Source: an uncultured Sphingorhabdus sp.
GTDB taxonomy: Bacteria > Pseudomonadota > Alphaproteobacteria > Sphingomonadales > Sphingomonadaceae
Assembly: GCA_937873665.1 (NCBI GenBank)
Contig: CALMYW010000360.1
Location: 1 to 9,922, forward strand
Length of the DNA: 9,922 nucleotides
Reading direction: 5' to 3'
The notes below the pieces were generated by a model that saw only the letters and a list, made by a program, of their open reading frames with translations, ran no database searches and had not been told where the DNA came from. Each line of letters begins with the position of its first letter. Within the stretch, counting starts at the first letter, position 1. Shown piece by piece: positions 1 to 5,046 of the stretch. The translations under genes were made by a program, and so were the position numbers.

Positions 1-312
1 CAGCAGACACTGGCGCGCGGCGCCGGTTATCTTGCCCCGGCGGCGCAACGGGTGGCGCGCCTCTGGCCCGGCCACCCGGAAGGCTTCATCGACGCCTTCG
101 CCAACCTCTACACTGACATGGCCGACGCGATCCTGGCGTTGTCACAAGCAAAACCCCGCCAGCAGGAGCAATTGAAGGAGCTCCTCGCCTTGTTGAACGA
201 TCAGCCCGCCTTGACCCAGTCGCTGCTTGCACTGCTGGCAACGACCAAATCCACCAAATCCCTGCGGGACGCTTTGAAGGCACTGGCGGAGCAATCCAAG
301 CCGAGGCCATAG
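1..312 (+). CDS. 3' end of a Gfo/Idh/MocA-type oxidoreductase with an aberrant C-terminal tail (5' partial)
   Basis: The reading frame is open from base 1 and ends at TAG 310-312, so the gene begins outside the window. Roughly the first 46 visible codons, including the stretch [21 protein letters not shown] (codons about 24-44), match what I remember of the C-terminal part of Gfo/Idh/MocA NAD(P)-dependent sugar or inositol dehydrogenases. In that family this segment is followed by a short FPTVEDG-like region and the end of the protein. Here, from about base 142, it is replaced by some 55 residues rich in Leu, Lys and Gln (for example QLKELLALL and SLRDALKAL), predicted helical, which I do not recognise. 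I infer a fusion or junction rather than a normal dehydrogenase. It is the only recognised plus-strand gene and converges on the minus-strand cluster. The family call rests on a short motif; the whole ORF could also be an unrelated protein. Confidence 0.5.
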   Translation, partial: QQTLARGAGYLAPAAQRVARLWPGHPEGFIDAFANLYTDMADAILALSQAKPRQQEQLKELLALLNDQPALTQSLLALLATTKSTKSLRDALKALAEQSKPRP

Positions 313-315
313 CAT

Positions 316-338
316 GGGCATCCGGATTTCCGGTGCCC
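316..338. other. Short inverted repeat between convergent genes
   Basis: A 9-bp stem (GGGCA-CCGG against CCGGTGCCC, with one bulged T at 321) closes a 4-base ATTT loop. It starts four bases after the plus-strand stop codon and lies 15 bases from the stop of the convergent 60-aa gene, where a bidirectional terminator would be expected. No run of T follows it on either strand, so it does not meet the usual intrinsic-terminator pattern. Confidence 0.35.
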
Positions 339-352
339 CCCTGCGGAAAGGC

Positions 353-535
353 TTACTCCGGATCCGGCATGCCGCCGTGCTTACGCAATTCCTCACGGAC
401 CCGGTCAACGACGTCCTCGCGAGCGGGCGTTGCCTTGGGCTTCCGATCCATCAGTTCCGTCAGCCACTCGGCGCTCTCGACCAAGCCGTACAGCGCGAAA
501 CCATAGACGACCATGGCACCTATCATTTTGAACAT
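353..535 (-). CDS. Small single-span membrane protein, 60 aa, unknown function
   Basis: Starts at ATG 535-533 behind a clear AGGAAG site eight bases upstream, which supports this start over the in-frame Met4. Residues about 4-21 (IGAMVVYGFALYGLVESA) are hydrophobic enough for one transmembrane helix. The remaining 40 residues are highly charged, with a Lys/Arg/Glu-rich helix (VVDRVREELRKHG), and presumably cytoplasmic. It is the last gene of the minus-strand string, 55 bases after the DUF932 gene. I do not recognise a family; short proteins of this shape are common at the ends of conjugative-element operons. Membrane location is predicted from composition only. Confidence 0.7.
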   Translation of the reverse strand: MFKMIGAMVVYGFALYGLVESAEWLTELMDRKPKATPAREDVVDRVREELRKHGGMPDPE

Positions 536-590
536 GGGACTTTCTTCCTGTTGTTGAGGGTGGTCGGTCCATCGACGGACCGGATATGGT

Positions 591-1547
591 TCAGTTGGCC
601 AGCTGCGTGAGTTCGTCCCAGGCGCGTTGCTTGAGTTGCGCGCCCTGCCCGAACCAGGCGGCCTCGAGGCGGTGATGCTCGGTTCGCGCCCCGCGGTGAT
701 GGTCGACGTATTCGGTCACGCCGTTGAGTAGGCCCCACGCGGTAGCACGGCTGGAGGCCAATGCCGCCCCCCTGCCGGCGCCGTCATACAGCGCGCGGAC
801 CGCCTTGACCGCCTGCTCGTTCACCACGGGCGGCTTGCCCAGCTGCGCGGGGTAGGTCAGGACCCGGCGAAGCAGGCCTTCGACGGAGTCCGGGTCCACG
901 GGCGTGGCCACGAGCGCCTTCATCCGATCCACGAACCCGGCCCAGGCATTCACCGTGATGCCCAGCTGCCGCTTGATGGCCTCGGGATCGAACTTGCTGC
1001 GGTGCGGCACCTTGATCGCGCCCCTTCGATCGCTGACGGCGATATGCAGGGTGTTGTGGCAAACCACCCGGACCGAGGTGAACCGGGCGGTGGTGGCCAA
1101 GGTGCCATCACAGGCCGTGGCCAGCAGCAGATAGCCGTGTACCTGGTCCTTGCCCTTCAACTGCACGCTTTGGCCGGTGCGGGCGAGCGCCCAGAATTTC
1201 CTGCCCTCGCGCAGCACGCCCGCACTTTCTAGCTCGAATCCGCCGAGCTCGGTGAGGTCCCGGTAGAACTCCAGGATCTCGCCCGGCTGCACGACTTGGA
1301 AGCGCCGCGAGACCACCGCCAACGGGGCAAGGGTGTCCGAGCGATACAGGACCTTCTGGTCCGGGTAGGCACCTAGCAGACCATTGCCACCGCGCTGCGT
1401 GGCATAACGCACCTCGGCCTCGTTGATCTGCCAGTCCATTCCCGCACTGGCCTTCCACTCTTCGATCGGCTGCCCCAGGGCCAATCGGTTGCCCAGGCCA
1501 TGCCAGGGGCGCTCCCCGACATAGGCCATCGTTTCCACTTGGTGCAT
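591..1547 (-). CDS. DUF932 (phage/plasmid-like, TIGR03299-type) protein
   Basis: A 318-aa protein starting at ATG 1547-1545, six bases behind GGAGA. The N-terminus (METMAYVGERPWHGLG-type, residues 6-21) is the hallmark opening of the DUF932/TIGR03299 family. Further family-like blocks follow: SRRFQVVQPGEILEFYRDL near residue 80-98, and a central TSVRVVCHNTLHIA segment near 157-170. The end (FGQGAQLKQRAWDELTQL) also fits, and the length is normal. DUF932 proteins are widespread on plasmids, phages and conjugative elements; their biochemical role is not established. The gene follows the 115-aa unknown gene by 97 bases, so it may share a transcript or have its own promoter. No disruption is visible. 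Confidence 0.88.
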   Translation of the reverse strand: MHQVETMAYVGERPWHGLGNRLALGQPIEEWKASAGMDWQINEAEVRYATQRGGNGLLGAYPDQKVLYRSDTLAPLAVVSRRFQVVQPGEILEFYRDLTELGGFELESAGVLREGRKFWALARTGQSVQLKGKDQVHGYLLLATACDGTLATTARFTSVRVVCHNTLHIAVSDRRGAIKVPHRSKFDPEAIKRQLGITVNAWAGFVDRMKALVATPVDPDSVEGLLRRVLTYPAQLGKPPVVNEQAVKAVRALYDGAGRGAALASSRATAWGLLNGVTEYVDHHRGARTEHHRLEAAWFGQGAQLKQRAWDELTQLAN

Positions 1548-1646
1548 TGCGTCTCTCCAGGTTGCTGCGGTAGAGCGGCCGGAGCAGTGGTGCCTGGCCT
1601 GAGCCTTACCGCGAACGGTTCGTGCACCAACGGGCGCACGACAGGG

Positions 1647-1994
1647 TCACAGCAGCGTTGCCTGCAGCGTCTGCCTTGCTTCGTCCAGGGTGATCGACAC
1701 GCCGAACAGCGCGCGCTGCGAATCCTGGGTCTCGCGCCGCGCCGCATCGGTGCGGAACGCGCGGCTGCCGAACACGAACCCCCCATCGGCGGCTCTGTAC
1801 ACGTTGAAGAAGCGGGTCTGAAGGCGATCGTGCTGGAGCAGGTCGTAGTTGCTGTCCAGGGGGCAGAGCAAATCGGCGGTCAGCATGTGCGCCCGGCCGT
1901 CCGCCAGCAGGACGATCGGGCACGGGCCCGGCGCCTGCTGGGTCAGCACGTGGAAGTCGCTACCGTTACGCAGCGTGCAGTCGTTCAAGTTCAT
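1647..1994 (-). CDS. Unknown 115-aa protein downstream of the glutamine amidotransferase
   Basis: Starts MNLNDCTLRNGSDF at ATG 1994-1992, behind a strong AGGAGG six bases upstream. The protein ends at TGA 1649-1647. It is soluble by composition, with a hydrophobic core (CPIVLLADGRAHMLTADLL) and a C-terminal segment carrying GGFVFGSRAF and ITLDEARQTLQ. I do not recognise a family. The start overlaps the likely original stop of the amidotransferase gene (1966-1968) by 29 bases, an arrangement typical of translational coupling and repeated at the amidoligase/amidotransferase boundary. Because of the apparent frameshift upstream, this gene is now also in the same open frame as the amidotransferase, and an automatic annotation would probably report one 363-aa or 408-aa fusion. 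The internal ribosome binding site argues that it is a separate gene. Confidence 0.72.
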   Translation of the reverse strand: MNLNDCTLRNGSDFHVLTQQAPGPCPIVLLADGRAHMLTADLLCPLDSNYDLLQHDRLQTRFFNVYRAADGGFVFGSRAFRTDAARRETQDSQRALFGVSITLDEARQTLQATLL

Positions 1995-2738
1995 GGCGTT
2001 CCTCCTCGATGTAGTCATGGGTGATCTCGTCCAGCACGGCCCAGGCCCATGCGTCGTTGGGCGGTTCGCCGTAGCAGGCGATCCATTCCCGCAAGACGTC
2101 ACGCTCCAGGTCTTCGTCACGGTGCCGTCTTGCCGCAGGCGGGTCAGGGTCAGGTCGCTTTCCCAGCGAAATGGGTCCTGGCCATACAGCGACGCCCCGG
2201 CCGGGATGCCGGGATCAGGACGGAAGCTGTCGTTGCTGTACAACGCCCCGTCCGCCTCTTCCCATCCCGCGGCGTTGAACAACACCGCCTGGCCCTCGTG
2301 GGTGAGCAGTGCGAATCGGCTCCACCCGGTGCTGTTCTCGATCAGCGGCCGCAACCGGTGCCATTGAGCGACGGACATGTCGTGCAGTAGGCCGGCGAAC
2401 AGGGCGGTATCGCTCGGTCCCTTGCCGGCCTGCCCCAGCCAGCCGATGGTGCCGTTGTGGACCAGCGCGCCGGCCTTCACGGCGATCGGGTGGTGGTTGC
2501 GCGCGCGGTGCTCGCTGCGGGTGGTGATCCGGAAGTGCACCAGGGCAATGTGGTCGTCGACCCGAAACTCGCGGTACGCCGTCCAGAACGCCAGGAAGCT
2601 GGTGTATCCCTTGTGGATCGCCACGCCCTGGGGCGTGGCGATGGCGAATCCCGCACCATCCGGGTTGTTCTCGAAACAGATCCGCAGCCGATCCTCCGCG
2701 AGGCTCACGCCGCGCGGCTTAACGATGGCAATGCACAT
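1966..2738 (-). pseudogene. Class II glutamine amidotransferase (GATase_4/YafJ-like), apparent frameshift near 2118
   Basis: An N-terminal nucleophile amidotransferase, which would release ammonia from glutamine and pass it to a partner enzyme. Start ATG 2738-2736 is set by AAGGAGG at 2746-2752 and places the catalytic Cys at position 2 (MCIAIV), exposed once Met is removed. Family motifs are NPDGAGFA (25-32), HFRITTRSEHRARNHHPI (68-85), GALVHNGTIGW (90-100) and SDTALF (109-114). The good protein runs to about Val207 at 2118-2120. The zero frame then gives low-quality sequence (Ser/Thr/Pro/Arg-rich) until it enters the next gene. In the -1 frame, however, a well-formed 50-aa end (DEDLERDVLREW...HELERLHAA) runs from 2118 to TAA 1966-1968. 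Restoring one G in the GTG-GAC context would rejoin the two parts into about 257 aa. The catalytic domain is intact, so activity may survive. Assembly error is possible. Confidence 0.8.
2001..2007 (-). promoter_or_regulatory. Ribosome binding site of the 115-aa gene
   Basis: The minus strand reads GAGGAGG six bases before ATG 1994-1992. It lies inside the frameshifted C-terminal coding sequence of the amidotransferase. It is the main evidence that the 115-aa protein is made independently, although it is in the same open frame as the upstream gene. Confidence 0.75.
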
Positions 2739-4123
2739 GCCAGTGCCTCCTTGGTGAGCGTGGTGGTGAAGCGACGGGACAGGGCCGGGTAGCGGCCCAT
2801 GGCATGGACCCAAGCCCGGAACAGCGCTTGGCCGACCGGACCCCGGGTGGGGTGGGCCGGGTTGCGGGTCCATTCGGTCAAGGCGTCGACGTACTCGACG
2901 TAGGACAGGAGTTGCTGCCAGTCCGGGGTGCCCCGGAAAACCCGGAACTCAAAGCTGCCGTCCGACCGCTCGTTGATGGCGGTGTACTTATCGCCGCCCC
3001 GGCAACCCTTGTTGTAGCTGTAGTAATCGGGGTTGCCCTTCCGGCCTGCCACGAACTCGGTCAGCGCCCGCATGTCGTACGTGGCGTCGATCAGCCGCCG
3101 GCGGTGGTCCGAGGTCAGGCGTTGGGCATTGGTAGTGACATGGACGCCATAGCCCGGCGGCGACGGACATGCAACGTCGTACCGGACCGCCGCGTCCATG
3201 GCCTGCTGGAGCGGATTGCGATGCTGGCGCAGCTCCTGCAGGGTGAAAGGCCGGGTGATAACCTCCAGACCCTCGTCCTCGTCCAGGCTGCCGTCCCGCT
3301 CCGCCGCCAGGTCAGCGGTGGGAAAGCCCCGCTCTTCGTAGTAATCCAGCCGGTCGTGCTCGTTTTGGAAGCACAACTCGACCTCCAGCCCGTAGTAAGC
3401 GATAGCGGCGCTGCGTGCCGTTGCGACCGACCACGACCGGTCGGCATCGTGGTACGCCGGGATGCCGCACCCATCCTCCTCGTCGTCGGGATCTCCGTAG
3501 CGCCAGTGGCCGTCCTCATCGGAGTAATACCCGTTGAGTTCTGCCCAGGTTTCGCACACGGTGTCGCCGTCCACGGTCCTGCCGCTGTCGAAGGCGCTGC
3601 TGGCGTAGTACCGCTGGCTGCCATCGCAATAGAACGCGGACTCCTCCACCGCATCATCGGACCAGGTCTCCTCGTCCCAGATCCCGCTCCGACAGCGCAC
3701 CACCACCCGATGCGACGGGGTGCGTCGGCTGTACCAGACGTCATGTAGTTCACAGAAGAATATTGCAGCCGTGAACCAGCCGTCCTCTGTGCGTTGGAGG
3801 CTCAGCCGTTCCTGGGCGCGTTCGAACCAGTCCTCTGCCTCGGCGCCGCCGATGCCGCTGTCGTCAAGCCAGTCCTCGACGATGACTGTCTCGATGCCTT
3901 CCAGTGCTCGCGCGTCCCGGGTTGAGGCACTGTTCAAGGCAGATCCGCAAATGAAGCGGTGCGCACCTATCGAGCTCGCGAGTGCGAATGGGACGTCGCG
4001 CGCGCGCTGGAATTCCTGGGCTCTTCGGCAGTCCTCAAGAATCGCCAATCGTTCGAGAACTGGGGTCGCGCGCAGGTCTTGGCATCCCCCGGCTCGGCGG
4101 AGGATCTGGATCGCGTTAGTCAT
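2705..4123 (-). CDS. Putative amidoligase (GS-like, PF12224-type) with acidic N-terminal region
   Basis: A 472-aa protein from ATG 4123-4121, chosen because AAGGA sits six bases upstream; an upstream start at 4195 would translate across the leader hairpin. The C-terminal half looks like the COOH-NH2 ligase (amidoligase) family related to glutamine synthetase. It shows YGLEVEL (244-250), DGSLDEDEGLEVITRPF (277-293), GYGVHVTTNAQRL (325-336), KYTAINER (379-386) and FEFRVFRG (391-398), the ordered E, D-G-S, E, H-x-H-like and R signatures expected of metal- and ATP-binding residues. The expected reaction is ATP-dependent amide bond formation; the substrate is unknown. The first 220 residues are rich in Asp, Glu, Tyr and Trp and hold three related short motifs (122-131, 164-173, 199-209). 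The 3' end overlaps the amidotransferase start by 34 bases, so the two proteins are probably translated together and work as a pair. Confidence 0.8.
   Translation of the reverse strand: MTNAIQILRRAGGCQDLRATPVLERLAILEDCRRAQEFQRARDVPFALASSIGAHRFICGSALNSASTRDARALEGIETVIVEDWLDDSGIGGAEAEDWFERAQERLSLQRTEDGWFTAAIFFCELHDVWYSRRTPSHRVVVRCRSGIWDEETWSDDAVEESAFYCDGSQRYYASSAFDSGRTVDGDTVCETWAELNGYYSDEDGHWRYGDPDDEEDGCGIPAYHDADRSWSVATARSAAIAYYGLEVELCFQNEHDRLDYYEERGFPTADLAAERDGSLDEDEGLEVITRPFTLQELRQHRNPLQQAMDAAVRYDVACPSPPGYGVHVTTNAQRLTSDHRRRLIDATYDMRALTEFVAGRKGNPDYYSYNKGCRGGDKYTAINERSDGSFEFRVFRGTPDWQQLLSYVEYVDALTEWTRNPAHPTRGPVGQALFRAWVHAMGRYPALSRRFTTTLTKEALACALPSLSRAA
2746..2752 (-). promoter_or_regulatory. 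Ribosome binding site of the glutamine amidotransferase
   Basis: A full AAGGAGG on the minus strand, seven bases before ATG 2738-2736 and inside the end of the amidoligase gene. It fixes the start so that Cys is residue 2, as class II amidotransferases require, and excludes the 45-codon N-terminal extension up to 2873. Confidence 0.85.
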
Positions 4124-4127
4124 CAGA

Positions 4128-4134
4128 TTTCCTT
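4128..4134 (-). promoter_or_regulatory. Ribosome binding site of the amidoligase
   Basis: The minus strand reads AAGGAAA in an A-rich stretch (GCAAAAAAGGAAATCTG) directly before ATG 4123-4121. It lies 17 bases downstream of the leader hairpin, so folding of the hairpin leaves this site free. Confidence 0.7.
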
Positions 4135-4150
4135 TTTTGCAGGCGCCACA

Positions 4151-4186
4151 ACGCACAAGGCCCGGATTGCTCCGGGCCTCGTGCGT
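4151..4186 (-). promoter_or_regulatory. Strong hairpin in the amidoligase leader
   Basis: Two 16-base arms (4151-4166 and 4171-4186) enclose a 4-base loop. Transcribed from the minus strand the stem is complete, with one G-U pair and a GCAA (GNRA) tetraloop; on the plus strand the same position is an A-C mismatch. The arms contain GGCCCGGA/TCCGGGCC, so the stem is very stable. It starts 12 bases after the stop of the 35-aa gene and ends 27 bases before the amidoligase ATG. No U-run follows, so it is not a canonical intrinsic terminator. An RNA stabiliser, processing site or attenuator fits better. Confidence 0.65.
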
Positions 4187-4198
4187 TGGCGTCATCGG

Positions 4199-4306
4199 TC
4201 AGCGGGGAAGGTCGAGGGTGCAGCTCGTGCAGCGCGCGACCGCCACCAGGACGGCCGCGGTCACCACGACCACGCAGGTAGCCAGTTCGAAATACGTCTT
4301 GGCCAC
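4199..4306 (-). CDS. 35-aa putative membrane peptide, unknown function
   Basis: GTG start at 4306-4304 with GAGG six bases upstream, stop TGA 4201-4199. The product MAKTYFELATC-VVVVTAAVLVAVARC-TSCTLDLPR has one strongly hydrophobic segment at about residues 8-24, enough for a single transmembrane helix. A short tail with two Cys in CTSC follows. It sits between the HD-domain gene and the amidoligase hairpin on the same strand. I do not recognise it. It is short enough to be missed by gene finders and could be a regulatory leader peptide, a toxin-like or accessory membrane peptide, or a chance ORF. The start site and clean hydrophobic block favour a real gene. Confidence 0.5.
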   Translation of the reverse strand: MAKTYFELATCVVVVTAAVLVAVARCTSCTLDLPR

Positions 4307-4422
4307 GGAAGCCTCACGGTTTCTGGCACTCAAGGCGGAGCGCCCTCACGCGAGCTGAGTCAGTGCTGAGCTCGGGTGGGTGGTATAGGTTTGAAAATTC
4401 TTTGGTTGAGGGATAGCGAGGG
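4307..4422 (-). promoter_or_regulatory. AT-richer intergenic gap with an imperfect dyad, candidate promoter region
   Basis: This 116-base gap before the 35-aa gene is the longest one in the minus-strand string. It holds a local AT-rich patch (minus strand CAAAGAATTTTCAAACCTATACC, roughly 4386-4408) with a possible TATACC -10 box but no convincing -35 box. Downstream of it, 4351-4374 forms an imperfect palindrome (CGAGCT on the left, AGCTCG on the right, with three mismatched inner pairs) at a place where a repressor could act. This is the most likely start of the transcript for the amidoligase group. The promoter itself is a guess from position and composition. Confidence 0.35.
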
Positions 4423-4986
4423 TCAGAACTCGCCAAGCTGGACCACGTCCGAGTCGTCCGAGTACCAGGCCCTGCGACGGCTGGACCGGAGCCTGTCGGC
4501 GTGTGCGACACCACGACGCCACGCTCTCTCTACATAGTCGCCATCCCGCGCGGGCGCCGTGCACAACCTACGCGGGTCGGGGCGGATGCCAACCCTGCCC
4601 AAATCCAGCCGGTCGGCATCCCAACACGCCATCACGGTTACATCGGCCTGCAGGTGTCCGTCGCTGTGGCCCTCACAGGCCGCGACCAATAGACCGAGGG
4701 CTGCCCGATCGAGCTCGAACCTACCTCTAACGTGCAACCAGCGGGCGTACTCGGCGGCCCGAAGGCCGTGCTCGGGATCTGTGTATTCGTTCTGGCGCTG
4801 GGAATCGTGGAGAAAGGCGAACAGCTCCACGACGCGCAGGTCAGCCCCGATGGCGCGTCCCACATGTAAGCCATGGCGATAAACGCGCGCCCAATGTGGA
4901 AAACCGTGGTGCCCGGTCCAGTCGAGTCGAAACTGGTCGCGAATCTCGCGCAACAGATCGCCATTGACGACGCGGTTCGCCTTCAT
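4423..4986 (-). CDS. HD-domain metal-dependent phosphohydrolase-like protein
   Basis: A 187-aa protein from ATG 4986-4984 to TGA 4425-4423. HD-superfamily metal ligands are visible in order: His31 (GFPHWARV, 28-35), His60-Asp61 (FAFLHDSQR, 56-64), His73 in DPEHGLRAAEYA, His107 in CEGHSDG, and Asp123/Asp125 in CWDADRLDLGRVG. Proteins with the layout HG-x-x-H-W, LHDS-x-R and CWDADRLDLGR are widespread small HD proteins, thought to hydrolyse phosphomonoesters or phosphodiesters of nucleotides; the substrate of this subgroup is unknown. The last 25 residues are Arg/Ser/Asp-rich. The gene lies 60 bases after zorD on the same strand, but its ribosome binding site is weak and it is not a known Zorya component. 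All metal-binding positions look intact. Confidence 0.82.
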   Translation of the reverse strand: MKANRVVNGDLLREIRDQFRLDWTGHHGFPHWARVYRHGLHVGRAIGADLRVVELFAFLHDSQRQNEYTDPEHGLRAAEYARWLHVRGRFELDRAALGLLVAACEGHSDGHLQADVTVMACWDADRLDLGRVGIRPDPRRLCTAPARDGDYVERAWRRGVAHADRLRSSRRRAWYSDDSDVVQLGEF

Positions 4987-5046
4987 CGAACAGGACTCAT
5001 CTTCCGAGAAGCACGGTGACTGACGTGGGAACCCGTCGATGCTGAC

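Noticed and set aside
1600..1645. Small inverted repeat (CGTGC/GCACG) before the DUF932 gene
   Set aside because: A 5-bp stem with a 10-base loop is expected by chance in this G+C content, and no T-run follows it.
2100..2180. Programmed -1 ribosomal frameshift in the amidotransferase
   Set aside because: No slippery heptamer in the zero frame; the GGGAAAG near 2160 is in the wrong phase. A one-base loss explains the data more simply.
2739..2873. 45-codon N-terminal extension of the glutamine amidotransferase
   Set aside because: It would bury the catalytic Cys, which must be N-terminal in class II amidotransferases, and it lies wholly inside the amidoligase gene.
2804..3748. 314-codon plus-strand open frame opposite the amidoligase
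   Set aside because: It is a shadow of the high-G+C minus-strand gene: its protein is Val/Arg/Ala/Pro-rich, with no recognisable motif, and the opposite strand carries clear amidoligase motifs.
4151..4186. Intrinsic terminator reading of the leader hairpin
   Set aside because: Neither strand has a T-run after the stem, so it is listed as a leader hairpin instead.
4124..4195. 24-codon N-terminal extension of the amidoligase
   Set aside because: It would be translated through the leader hairpin and lacks a better start signal; ATG 4123 has AAGGA at good spacing.
4391..4419. Plus-strand promoter-like TTGAAA with TAGCGA 17 bases on
   Set aside because: The -10 match is poor and it would drive transcription antisense into the HD gene, with no plus-strand gene following.
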